Shown one piece after another: positions 7,614 to 15,573 of a stretch of 64,000 nucleotides of DNA. Origin of the DNA: Pseudarthrobacter defluvii. GTDB lineage: Bacteria; Actinomycetota; Actinomycetes; Actinomycetales; Micrococcaceae. The notes beneath the pieces were generated by a model, which was not told the origin of the DNA, ran no database searches, and was given only the letters and a program-made list of their open reading frames with translations. Location: the NCBI RefSeq assembly GCF_030323865.1, contig NZ_CP066362.1:310001-374000 (forward strand), read 5' to 3'. Each line of letters starts with the position of its first letter. Within the stretch, counting starts at the first letter, position 1. The position numbers were made by a program, and so were the translations under genes.

Positions 7614-10079
7614 ATGACTCGGATTGACCGAATAGCTGAACCATGGGGGACAAGGACGCCGTACGGCAGCGGCGGTGAATGGCCGGTCAGGGTGGACACC
7701 CACCTGGCCGAGGGGGTGGCTGCGGAGGACGTGGACCGGTGGGTCCAGACGGCGTCTCTCCTCCACTCAAACGGTGACGCCATGGATATCGCCGTTATGG
7801 ACAACAGGATCGTCGGGGTGCGGGGACGGGCCGTGGACCGCGTCAACCACGGCCGGCTGGGCCCCAAGGACCTGTACGGGTGGCAGGCCAACGCCTCCCC
7901 GGACCGGCTCACCAAGCCCCTCATCCGCGAGCGCGGCAAACTGGTGGAGACGGACTGGGACACGGCCATGCAGCGCATCGTGGACAGATCCAAGGCGCTG
8001 CTGGCCGAACAGGGACCCAGCGCACTCGGCTTCTACACCACCGGCCAGCTCTTTTCCGAGGAGTACTACACTCTGGGTGCGCTTACGCATGGCGGGATCG
8101 GCACCAACCACGTGGACGGCAACACCAGGCTCTGCACAGCTACCGCCGGTGAAGCGCTGAAGGAGTCATTCGGCTGCGACGGCCAGCCCGGCTCCTACAC
8201 GGACGTTGACCACGCCGACGTGATCGCCCTCTACGGGCACAACGTCGCGGAGACCCAGACCGTCCTCTGGACCCGGATGCTGGACCGGCTGGCCGGGCCC
8301 AACCCACCCAAAATCATCTGCGTGGACCCGCGCATGACGCCCGTGGCCAAGGCTGCCACGCTGCACCTGGCCCCACGGCCCGGCACCAACGTGGCGCTGA
8401 TGAACGGCATCCTGCACGAGATCATCTCCAACGGCTGGGTGGACCAGGAGTACATCCAGGCGCACACGGTGGGGTTCTCCGAGCTCGAAAAAGAGGTCAA
8501 GAACTACCCGCCGGCCCTGGTGGCGGAAATCTGCGGTGTCCCGGCGGAGCAGATCACCGAGGCGGCCAGCATCATCGGCCACGCCGAGCGGCTGCTGTCC
8601 ACGGTGCTGCAGGGCTTCTACCAGTCCAACCAGGCCACGGCCGCCGCCGTCCAGGTCAACAACGTCAACATCATCCGCGGCATGCTGGGCAAGCCCGGGT
8701 GCGGCATCCTGCAGATGAACGGCCAGCCCACGGCGGAGAACACCCGCGAATGCGGGGCCGACGGCGACCTTGCCGCCTTCCGGAACTGGTCAAACGACGC
8801 CCACATCAAGGACCTCGCACGCGTCTGGAACATCGACCCCATGTCCATCCCGCACTACTCCCCGCCCACGCACGTCATGCAGATGATGCGGTACGCGGAG
8901 GACGGCTCCATCCGAATGCTGTGGGTCAGCGGCACCAACCCGGCGGTCTCGCTGCCCGAGCTGGCACGCATCCGCGGCATCCTGGAACAGGACCGCCTGT
9001 TCCTGGTGGTGCAGGACATCTTCCTGTCCGAGACAGCCCAGCTGGCCGACGTCGTCCTTCCCGCCGCCACCTGGGGCGAAAAGACCGGCACGTTCACCAA
9101 CGTGGACCGCACCGTGCACCTCTCCGAGAAAGCCGTGGAGCCGCCGGGTGACGCCAGGCCGGATCTGGAGATCTTCATCGACTACGCCCACCGCATGGGC
9201 CTGCAGGACAAGGACGGGCAGCCGCTGATCAAGTGGCACGACCCCGAATCGGCCTTTGAGGCCTGGAAGGAATGCACCCGCGGCAGGCCCTGCGACTACA
9301 CCGGCATCACCTATGACAAGCTGCGCGGCGGCTCGGGCATCCAGTGGCCGTGCAACGAGGAGAACCCGGACGGCACGGAGCGGATCTACGCCGACGGGAA
9401 GTTCTGGGCGCACCCGGAGTACTGCGAAACCTACGGCCGCGACCTCATCACCGGCGCGCCCGTGGACCCGTCCGAGTACAAGGCCCTCAACCCTGAGGGC
9501 AAAGCCATCATCAAGGCCGCCGAGTACATGCCGCCGCACGAGCTGCCCAGCCAGGACTTTCCGCTCCAGCTCATCACCGGCCGCACGCTCTACCAGTTCC
9601 ACACCCGCACCAAGACGGGCCGGGCGCCGGAGCTGAACGCGGCGGCACCGGATGTTTGGGTTGAGTTGTCCGCGGACGACGCCGGCGCGTACGGAATGGC
9701 CGAAGGTGACCTTGCGGAGGTGGCGACGCCCCGCGGGTCCGTCCGTGCCAAGGTGCGGATCAGCGGCATCAGGAGCGGGGTGCTGTTCCTGCCCTTCCAT
9801 TACGGCTACTGGGACACCGACGGCGGCCATCAGCCGGACGGGGCAGGGCGGGCCGCGAACGAGCTGACCATCACGGACTGGGACGCTGCGTCCAAGCAGC
9901 CCATTTTCAAGACGGCGGCGGCACGCATCACCAGGATTTCGGCCGGCGATGGTCCGTCGTTGGCGCCCACCACCACAGCCTCGGCTCCGGTGGGCGGCTT
10001 CCCTGAAGCGGCCGCGACGAAGGGCATTCCGTCTGCGATGGCCGATGAGGCTCCGGAGATGGCAGGAGGCGCACGATGA
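7614..10079 (+). CDS. Molybdopterin oxidoreductase lacking the N-terminal Fe-S motif
   Basis: An 821-residue DMSO-reductase-superfamily protein resembling NasA/FdhF-type catalytic subunits. The molybdopterin domain and C-terminal MopB-CT domain (from about residue 655, LITGRTLYQFHTRTKTGR) are present. The probable Mo-ligand is Cys174 in NTRLCTATAG. All four cysteines expected for the N-terminal [4Fe-4S] cluster are missing: the first motif is WVQTASLLHSNGD, and the usual LCxKG reads LGPKD with Gly83. A tail of about 45 residues rich in Ala/Pro follows the last domain. It overlaps the next gene by 4 bases. Physiological substrate and electron partner are unknown; a nitrate reductase name would overreach. 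Confidence 0.88.
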   Translation: MTRIDRIAEPWGTRTPYGSGGEWPVRVDTHLAEGVAAEDVDRWVQTASLLHSNGDAMDIAVMDNRIVGVRGRAVDRVNHGRLGPKDLYGWQANASPDRLTKPLIRERGKLVETDWDTAMQRIVDRSKALLAEQGPSALGFYTTGQLFSEEYYTLGALTHGGIGTNHVDGNTRLCTATAGEALKESFGCDGQPGSYTDVDHADVIALYGHNVAETQTVLWTRMLDRLAGPNPPKIICVDPRMTPVAKAATLHLAPRPGTNVALMNGILHEIISNGWVDQEYIQAHTVGFSELEKEVKNYPPALVAEICGVPAEQITEAASIIGHAERLLSTVLQGFYQSNQATAAAVQVNNVNIIRGMLGKPGCGILQMNGQPTAENTRECGADGDLAAFRNWSNDAHIKDLARVWNIDPMSIPHYSPPTHVMQMMRYAEDGSIRMLWVSGTNPAVSLPELARIRGILEQDRLFLVVQDIFLSETAQLADVVLPAATWGEKTGTFTNVDRTVHLSEKAVEPPGDARPDLEIFIDYAHRMGLQDKDGQPLIKWHDPESAFEAWKECTRGRPCDYTGITYDKLRGGSGIQWPCNEENPDGTERIYADGKFWAHPEYCETYGRDLITGAPVDPSEYKALNPEGKAIIKAAEYMPPHELPSQDFPLQLITGRTLYQFHTRTKTGRAPELNAAAPDVWVELSADDAGAYGMAEGDLAEVATPRGSVRAKVRISGIRSGVLFLPFHYGYWDTDGGHQPDGAGRAANELTITDWDAASKQPIFKTAAARITRISAGDGPSLAPTTTASAPVGGFPEAAATKGIPSAMADEAPEMAGGAR

Positions 10080-10558
10080 AATTCGGGCTTGTACTTGAGG
10101 AAATGCACCGCTCCGAGAACGACCTGGCGCACCACCTGCTGACCATATCGGAGCGGCACAAGGTGGACCACGAGATCTACCACCTGGCCCGGGACCTGGC
10201 GCGCTGGTCCCAGCAGCACGTGCGGGACATCGCGGCCATGGGCAAGAACTACGGCCTGGACCTTGATCCGGAACCGCGCGGCGAGATGGGACTGATGGAA
10301 ACCATCCGCGAGAAGGGCAGCGAGATGGTCGGCCGGCGACCCGAAACCGGCATGCTGCTGCTGCGTGATTTGCGCGAGCTCTACCTGAAGGCCTGCGGGG
10401 TATCGGCGGACTGGGAACTGCTGGCCCAGGCGGCCCAAGGGAAGAAGGACAAGGACCTCCTCGCCTTGGCTGAGAAGTGCCACCCCCAGACCATCCGCCA
10501 GATGAAGTGGGCCAACGGCAAGCTGAAGGAGTCCGCCACGCAGGTCCTGGTCAGCTAG
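10076..10558 (+). CDS. Small helical protein coupled to the molybdoenzyme
   Basis: A 160-residue, soluble, mainly helical protein with no signal peptide and one Cys in addition to one in the C-terminal third. The N-terminal 60 residues contain regularly spaced His, Glu and Asp (HRSENDLAHHLL, ERHKVDHEIYHLA), reminiscent of a four-helix-bundle or ferritin-like arrangement, but I cannot assign a family. Its ATG overlaps the stop of the molybdopterin oxidoreductase in an ATGA junction, so translation is coupled and a chaperone, assembly or electron-transfer partner role is a reasonable inference. Confidence 0.75.
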   Translation: MKFGLVLEEMHRSENDLAHHLLTISERHKVDHEIYHLARDLARWSQQHVRDIAAMGKNYGLDLDPEPRGEMGLMETIREKGSEMVGRRPETGMLLLRDLRELYLKACGVSADWELLAQAAQGKKDKDLLALAEKCHPQTIRQMKWANGKLKESATQVLVS

Positions 10559-10584
10559 GGGAAACGGTTCAGCTGGCGTTCCCG

Positions 10585-10631
10585 CCGGCCACGAGTAGGG
10601 AGTCCAATAGTCGAAGCCTAACCGTGGCCGG
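10585..10631. terminator. Inverted repeat between convergent genes
   Basis: CCGGCCACG (10585-10593) and CGTGGCCGG (10623-10631) form a perfect 9-bp stem with a 29-base loop between the convergent 160-residue gene and the DUF4193 gene. The loop is long and no T-tract is obvious, so confidence as a terminator is modest. Confidence 0.4.
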
Positions 10632-10644
10632 TCTTCGTCCCCGG

Positions 10645-10944
10645 CTAGCCCTCACATTCCTTGCAGTACTTCTTGCCATCCTTCTCCCGGGCCAACTGGC
10701 TGCGGTGGTGGACCAGGAAGCAGGACATACAGGTGAATTCGTCTGCCTGCACCGGGACCACCTGGATGAGGAGTTCCTCGTTGGAGAGGTCTGCGCCGGG
10801 CAGCTCGAAACTGTCCGCGAGGTCCGTTTCGTCCAGGTCGGGAGAAGCTTCCCGGCGGCCGGACTTATCGGACTTCAGCTCCTCCAGGGCGACGTTCGGC
10901 TCTTCCTCGGGAGTCACCCGCGGAGCGTCGTAGTCAACTGACAT
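10645..10944 (-). CDS. DUF4193 family protein
   Basis: A 99-residue acidic protein with the hallmarks of actinobacterial DUF4193: N-terminal MSVDYDAPR, the central ELPGADLSNEELLIQVVP, and a C-terminal zinc-ribbon pair FTCMSCFLVHHRSQLA and YCKECEG. Function of the family is not established; the four cysteines suggest zinc binding. The start at 10944 (ATG) was chosen on the conserved N-terminus. It overlaps the 3' end of the GH15 gene by 11 bases on the same strand, so it is probably co-transcribed with it or carries a promoter inside it. Confidence 0.88.
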   Translation of the reverse strand: MSVDYDAPRVTPEEEPNVALEELKSDKSGRREASPDLDETDLADSFELPGADLSNEELLIQVVPVQADEFTCMSCFLVHHRSQLAREKDGKKYCKECEG

Positions 10945-12949
10945 GTGGTGTGTTCTCCTGTCCAGGATTTCCGTGCCCAGATTGTTCTGAACAGATCGAC
11001 AACGCAGGACGCAGGCAACTAATTCCCGAGGCTGCGGCCGGATTTCCGGAAGGGTTTTCAAGCGCTTCCGACGGCGGGACGCCAGCCTGGCGCAGGGCCA
11101 GCGCGGCCTGGACCATTGCGGCATGGGTAAGGGCCTGGGGATAGTTGCCAAGGAAGGCGCCCGTGGCGGGGTCCAGCTCCTCGCTGAAGAGCCCCAGCGG
11201 GGAAGCCAGGTCCAGCAGCGCGCGGAATGTCTCTTCCGCTTCTTCCCTCCTGCCGGTCAGGGCCAGCGCCTGGACCAGCCAGAACGAACAGGGCAGGAAG
11301 GCGCCCTCGCCGCCCTCCAGTCCATCCTGCCCGGGCGGGTACCGGTAGAGGAGGGGTCCGCCGGCACCCAGCTGGTCCCGGATCGCGTCAACGGTCCGGC
11401 GGACTGCTTCGGCGCGTGGCTCCTCCAGTCCAACCAGGGGAAGGACCAGCAGGGCGGCGTCCAGGTCCGCCGATCCGTAGGTGCGCGTGTAGGTGCCCCG
11501 GACCGGATCGAAGCCCAGGCTTCGGATTTCCGCCCCGAGCCGGTCGCGGGAGGACTCCCACCGGCGCCGCTGCCTGGTTGCCAGGCGATGGGTGGCACCA
11601 ATGCGCAGGGCATGGTCCAGGGCGAGCCACGCCATGAGCTTGGAATGGACGTGGTGGGCAGCGTCATCGCGGATTTCCCAGATCCCGGCGTCTGGCGCAG
11701 GCCACGATTCGGCCACCAAGTCCGCGAACCCGCGCATGGCCCGCCATGTCTCCGAGTACAGCCGGTGGCCGCCCTGCACCAGCACCCAGGCAGCGTCCAG
11801 CACCCAGCCGTAACCGTCGAGCTGGTGCTGCCCGGCGGCACCGTTGCCGGTCCGCACCGGTGTGCTGCCCAAATAGCCCGGCCAGCCCCGCAGTTCGCGC
11901 TCGCGGGGGACCGCACGTCCGGACAGCGTCAGCAGGGCCGGAAGCCGGGGCCGCTGCAGCCGGCTGGCGTGCAGCAGCCAACCGAAGAAGTTCAAGGCCA
12001 CATCCGTCTTGCCGGCGTGCAGGAACGCTGCGACACCGATGCTTGCATCCCGCGGCCACGCGAACCGGTAGTCCCAGTTCCGGATTCCACCCGGATTTTC
12101 CGGCAGGGAGGTGGTGGGCGCCGCGACCGGAGCGCCCGACGGTGAATAGGTCAGGAGCCGCAGCGTCAGCAGGCTACGCAGCACCTGTTCGCGGAACGGG
12201 AGGCCTGCGTCCACCTCCTCTGCCCAGGATTCCCATTTCCGTTCGTCATCGAGCAGCAGTTGCCAGGCGGCTTCCGGGTCCACGTGGATCAAGGGCTCGC
12301 CGTACGCGACGGCCAGGACGAGCGTCACCGGGTGCCCGGGATGCACCACGAGTTCCTGTTCATCGCCTTCCGGGAGTGGGCAGCCTTCGCTGGAGCCCAG
12401 AGACACGGCCAACGGTCCCCATTCGCACACCAGGTCCCGGGCCCGCCTGCTGATTCGCGGGACGCGGTGCGTTTCGCCCAGCCGTGGAGCAAAGCGGACG
12501 ACGGCGGCTACCGGGCTTTCGTGCGCTGTGAGCCGCCGGACCAGGAGCGTGGTGGGCAAGAGCGCGCCGGATACCTCAGCCACCATCGCTTCGGTCAACG
12601 TCAACACGCCTCCACCCGAGGACCAGGTGGTTTCCAGCGTCGCGGTATGCCCGCGGTAGCGGCGCTTCAGCAGGTGCGCTGGCCCGGCCGGTCCGGCAAC
12701 GAACTGGCCTGCTTCCCAGCCGCCCAGCAGGGCGCCGAAAATTGGCTCACCGTCGAAGGCCGGGGCACACATCCAGTCGATTGATCCCGCGGACGATACC
12801 AAGGCTGCCGTCCGGGTATCCCCGATCATCCCGTAATTGGCGATGGCGGAGGGCTGCCAGGGTGCGGCGGGGGAGGGGCCGACGGCGGCTTGCGGCTTTG
12901 GCTGCCCTGTTGCGGTGGTGCGGCGTTTCCGTTCAGATGCGATGCTCAT
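10934..12949 (-). CDS. Glycoside hydrolase family 15 protein
   Basis: A 671-residue cytoplasmic GH15 (glucoamylase/trehalase-like) enzyme. After an Ala/Pro-rich N-terminus of about 35 residues comes the N-terminal beta domain (IANYGMIGDTRTAALVSSAGSIDW) and then the alpha/alpha-barrel starting near NWDYRFAWPRDASIG. Candidate catalytic acids are E425 in GIWEIR (general acid) and E590/E591 in LFSEEL (base). This architecture is shared with actinobacterial trehalases and dextran/isomaltose glucosidases, so substrate is undecided. The ATG at 12949 overlaps the upstream gene's TGA by 4 bases, indicating coupling; its end overlaps the DUF4193 start. Confidence 0.9.
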   Translation of the reverse strand: MSIASERKRRTTATGQPKPQAAVGPSPAAPWQPSAIANYGMIGDTRTAALVSSAGSIDWMCAPAFDGEPIFGALLGGWEAGQFVAGPAGPAHLLKRRYRGHTATLETTWSSGGGVLTLTEAMVAEVSGALLPTTLLVRRLTAHESPVAAVVRFAPRLGETHRVPRISRRARDLVCEWGPLAVSLGSSEGCPLPEGDEQELVVHPGHPVTLVLAVAYGEPLIHVDPEAAWQLLLDDERKWESWAEEVDAGLPFREQVLRSLLTLRLLTYSPSGAPVAAPTTSLPENPGGIRNWDYRFAWPRDASIGVAAFLHAGKTDVALNFFGWLLHASRLQRPRLPALLTLSGRAVPRERELRGWPGYLGSTPVRTGNGAAGQHQLDGYGWVLDAAWVLVQGGHRLYSETWRAMRGFADLVAESWPAPDAGIWEIRDDAAHHVHSKLMAWLALDHALRIGATHRLATRQRRRWESSRDRLGAEIRSLGFDPVRGTYTRTYGSADLDAALLVLPLVGLEEPRAEAVRRTVDAIRDQLGAGGPLLYRYPPGQDGLEGGEGAFLPCSFWLVQALALTGRREEAEETFRALLDLASPLGLFSEELDPATGAFLGNYPQALTHAAMVQAALALRQAGVPPSEALENPSGNPAAASGISCLRPALSICSEQSGHGNPGQENTPHVS

Positions 12950-13422
12950 AGCGCCCTCAGCAAAAGTCCCAGGACGGCCCCATACGCTACGTGCGCCACG
13001 ATGGCCACGGCCGGCGTCTGGATGCCGTAGTTCAGACCGAGCAGTCCCGGCGGCTCGAGCACGGCGGTGGTGGAAAGGCCTGCCCGTGTGGAGGCCATCC
13101 TGGGGTGCACGCCCGGCAGCAGCGGAAGGATGACCGTCAGCACCACCGCTACGTGCAGCAGGCCCAGCAGTGCGCCAGTCCACCAGTCAGCCCTGCCCAG
13201 GAGGGCGAACGTTCCGGCGTAGCCGAGGGCAAACACCTGGCCCGCCGCAAGGTGGATAAAGAAGCCGGCAACACGGGCCCGGTCCGGATCGGGTGTTACC
13301 AGGGTGCCAAGCACCAGTGGCAGGTCCAGCCGTGTCAGGCCGGCCATCTGGGCGGCAATCATGATGATCGTCAGGACTGCGGTGGCCAGGAGCCCGAAGA
13401 GTCCCCATCCTTGCCAGTCCAT
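12946..13422 (-). CDS. Four-helix membrane protein
   Basis: A small integral membrane protein of 158 residues with four likely transmembrane segments (near residues 7-27, 50-70, 77-101 and 136-158). I do not recognise a named family. The frame is open further upstream, but the ATG at 13422 (MDWQGWG) starts just before the first hydrophobic helix and matches the usual form of such proteins; an alternative ATG is at 13464. The stop overlaps the GH15 ATG by 4 bases, which suggests an operon with GH15 and DUF4193. The promoter side holds an AT-rich palindrome at 13499-13529. Confidence 0.65.
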   Translation of the reverse strand: MDWQGWGLFGLLATAVLTIIMIAAQMAGLTRLDLPLVLGTLVTPDPDRARVAGFFIHLAAGQVFALGYAGTFALLGRADWWTGALLGLLHVAVVLTVILPLLPGVHPRMASTRAGLSTTAVLEPPGLLGLNYGIQTPAVAIVAHVAYGAVLGLLLRAL

Positions 13423-13498
13423 CTCATGCCGCGCAATCCAGCGGCAGTAGGGCCAGGGTTCCATTCGTGGAGTAGTTGGAATGCAGCATCGGAGCCTC

Positions 13499-13529
13499 GT
13501 TCTAAAATTGAATATCTTGAATTTAGAAC
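13499..13529. promoter_or_regulatory. AT-rich inverted repeat, candidate operator
   Basis: GTTCTAAA (13499-13506) and TTTAGAAC (13522-13529) are exact inverted copies; between them TTGAA occurs twice as a direct repeat. The AT richness stands out in this GC-rich window. It lies between the divergent membrane-protein/GH15 operon and the TetR gene, 77 bases upstream of the former's start. Confidence 0.5.
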
Positions 13530-13580
13530 TCACACCAACGCATGTCAAGGAGCCCGAGGTGATGCATCTCCGGTTCCGGG

Positions 13581-13612
13581 TCGTAGTAGGTAGACTGGTC
13601 TACCTACTACGA
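13581..13612. promoter_or_regulatory. 32-bp palindrome, probable TetR operator
   Basis: Two perfect 15-base arms, TCGTAGTAGGTAGAC (13581-13595) and its reverse complement (13598-13612), flank a central TG. The core TAGAC-TG-GTCTA resembles known TetR-family operators. It ends 5 bases before the AAGGAG ribosome site of the tetR-type gene, so bound repressor would block its own and the exporter's transcription. Confidence 0.8.
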
Positions 13613-13627
13613 ATACAAGGAGTACCC

Positions 13628-14236
13628 ATGCCTGCTGCCCGTACGGCGGGGACCGCCTCGACTCAAGCCCGACCGCCCGCCAGGGAGCTGTTGCTGGAGG
13701 CGGCCGCTCGTCTCTTCTACGCAAACGGCGTCGCAGCCACCGGAATCGACACCATCACCGCCGAAGCGGGCGTTGCCAAGAAGAGCCTCTACAACAACTT
13801 CAGCTCAAAGGCCGAACTGGTGGCCGCTTATCTGGAAGCCCGGCATGAGGAATGGCTGGGGCTTTACCGCAAGCGGCTGGAGACGGCCAGCGCTCCCCGG
13901 GAGAAGGTCCTGGCCGTGTTCGACGCGTACCTGGACCACGCCAACTTCGCGTACCAGCACGGGTTCCGGGGCTGTGGACTCCTCAACGCGGCAGCGGAGC
14001 TGCCCGCCGGGGATCCCGGCAGGGCCGCCGTGCGCCGCCACAAGGAGGAGGTGCAGGAACTCCTCGCGGAACATGTGGCCGGCCTGCTGCCCGCACAGGA
14101 GGAACGGACGCCGCAAATTGCCGCGCATCTGGCCTTCCTGCTCGAAGGAGCCATGGCCAGGGCAGGCCTGGAGGGAAACGACGCGCCCGTGCAGGAAGCG
14201 AAGACTATTGCCGGGCACCTGCTGGACGCCCTGTGA
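13628..14236 (+). CDS. TetR/AcrR family transcriptional regulator
   Basis: A 202-residue regulator. The N-terminal DNA-binding domain is clear (ELLLEAAARLFYANG, then IDTITAEAGVAKKSLYNNF helix-turn-helix at about residues 42-62). The C-terminal ligand domain includes GFRGCGLLNAAAELP, as in YxaF/LmrA-like TetR proteins that respond to drugs or flavonoids. The ATG at 13628 has AAGGAG at 13618-13623. The 32-bp palindrome directly upstream is its likely autoregulatory operator. The exporter gene starts 2 bases after the stop, so the regulator probably controls that exporter in cis. Confidence 0.92.
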   Translation: MPAARTAGTASTQARPPARELLLEAAARLFYANGVAATGIDTITAEAGVAKKSLYNNFSSKAELVAAYLEARHEEWLGLYRKRLETASAPREKVLAVFDAYLDHANFAYQHGFRGCGLLNAAAELPAGDPGRAAVRRHKEEVQELLAEHVAGLLPAQEERTPQIAAHLAFLLEGAMARAGLEGNDAPVQEAKTIAGHLLDAL

Positions 14237-14238
14237 CC

Positions 14239-15297
14239 ATGAATCAGCCCCATCCCAAGGCCCAGCTCTGGGGAGCGCTGGCCGTGGTGGCGGCGTCGGT
14301 TCTCTGGGGCACCACGGGGACCGCCGCCACCTTCGCTCCCGCTGTGAGCCCGCTGGCCATAGGCGCCGTGGCGATGGGTCTGGGCGGACTGCTGCAGGCT
14401 CTGTACGCCGCACGGCACATCAGGATCCAGTCCGGCAGCCTGCTTGAGCGGTGGCGCCTGGTTTCGCTGGGCGCCGTGGCGGTGGCCGTGTATCCGCTGG
14501 CCTTCTACAGCTCCATGCATCTGTCCGGAGTGGCCGTGGGCACCGTAGTCTCGATCGGATCGGCCCCGCTGGCGGCCGCCCTCATCGAACGCTTCGCGGA
14601 CCGGAAACCGCTGAGCCGGCAATGGATTTTGGGGGCCCTCCTGGGAGTGGGCGGAGCCGCCTTGTTGTCGCTTTCCGGACACGAGCCGGCTGCCGCAGGC
14701 CCGGGCGCGGATCCATGGACCTCGACGGCGGGAATCCTCCTGGGCCTGCTGGCCGGCACCACGTATGCCTTGTACTCCTGGGCGGCGCACCGGCTGACCG
14801 GTCAAGGCCTCACCTCGAGGGCGGCAATGGGCGCCATCTTTGGGCTGGGTGGGCTCCTCCTGATGCCGGTCCTCGCGCTGACCGGCGGCCCGCTGCTGGA
14901 ATCCTGGCGCAGCGTCGGCGTGGGCGCCTACATGGCCGCAGTCCCGATGTTCGCCGGGTATCTCCTGTTCGGGTGGGGGCTGGCGCGGGTCGGGGCGAGC
15001 ACGGCCACCAGCATCTCCCTGCTCGAAACCGTGGTGGCTGCCGTCTTGGCGGTACTCGTGGTGGGCGAACGGCTTCCGGCACTTGGCTGGCTTGGCGCCG
15101 CCGTCGTCCTGGCCAGCCTGTTCATCCTCACCCCGAGGCCGAAAAAGCTCCGCCCGGCACCTGGGCGCGCTGCATCAAGCCTCTCAGCCGGTGGGCTGGC
15201 GTCCGGCGCTGCGGGCCAGCACAGTGGGGCCCAGCAGCAGGCAGGCGCCCAGCCCCAACAGCAGAATCCCCAGCACCACCGCTCCGGGAGCCGGTAG
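14239..15297 (+). CDS. EamA-family (DMT superfamily) exporter
   Basis: A 352-residue membrane protein with ten hydrophobic segments arranged as two EamA repeats (first WGALAVVAASVLWGTTGTAA; second begins near GILLGLLAGTTYALYSWAA). Each repeat ends in the usual IGSAPLAAALIE or ISLLETVVAAVLAV type motif. Such proteins export amino acids, purines or drugs. It follows the TetR gene after 2 bases and is presumably repressed by it. The last 50 or so residues are a Gln/Ser/Ala-rich tail unlike a membrane protein, encoded opposite the 3' half of the convergent DUF3040 gene; this tail may be a read-on after loss of an earlier stop. Confidence 0.88.
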   Translation: MNQPHPKAQLWGALAVVAASVLWGTTGTAATFAPAVSPLAIGAVAMGLGGLLQALYAARHIRIQSGSLLERWRLVSLGAVAVAVYPLAFYSSMHLSGVAVGTVVSIGSAPLAAALIERFADRKPLSRQWILGALLGVGGAALLSLSGHEPAAAGPGADPWTSTAGILLGLLAGTTYALYSWAAHRLTGQGLTSRAAMGAIFGLGGLLLMPVLALTGGPLLESWRSVGVGAYMAAVPMFAGYLLFGWGLARVGASTATSISLLETVVAAVLAVLVVGERLPALGWLGAAVVLASLFILTPRPKKLRPAPGRAASSLSAGGLASGAAGQHSGAQQQAGAQPQQQNPQHHRSGSR

Positions 15298-15480
15298 CCC
15301 GGCCCCGGCAACGACAAGCACCACGCCGATCAAGACCGCCACGATTCCGGGGAGCAGGCCCGAAGGGAAACGGCGTGCGGGATAACCGGACAGCAGCTCC
15401 ATGGCCAGATGGGGGTCATCCGCGATCAGTCCCAGTTCCAGTTCCTTGAGCAGGCGTCGCTCCTCATCGGACATCGGCAT
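15184..15480 (-). CDS. DUF3040 domain-containing membrane protein
   Basis: A 98-residue actinobacterial DUF3040 protein. The N-terminal MSDEERRLLKELELGLIADD is characteristic, followed by two transmembrane segments (about residues 42-60 and 66-88). Function unknown. The first ATG (15480) has an AGGGG ribosome site at suitable distance; the second ATG two codons later is the alternative. Its 3' 114 bases overlap the convergent exporter gene on the other strand, which is unusual. Confidence 0.85.
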   Translation of the reverse strand: MPMSDEERRLLKELELGLIADDPHLAMELLSGYPARRFPSGLLPGIVAVLIGVVLVVAGAGLPAPGAVVLGILLLGLGACLLLGPTVLARSAGRQPTG

Positions 15481-15573
15481 GGCGGGCCCCTGCTTCCCTG
15501 GGAGGCGGTATCGGTATCGACCGTAGGAGCGTTCTACCGGTTAGTCAATAGCGCCGGCGCCACTGTGGGGGCA

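Noticed and set aside
7614..10079. Naming the molybdoenzyme as assimilatory nitrate reductase
   Set aside because: The Fe-S cysteines are absent and no nitrite reductase or nitrate transporter is nearby.
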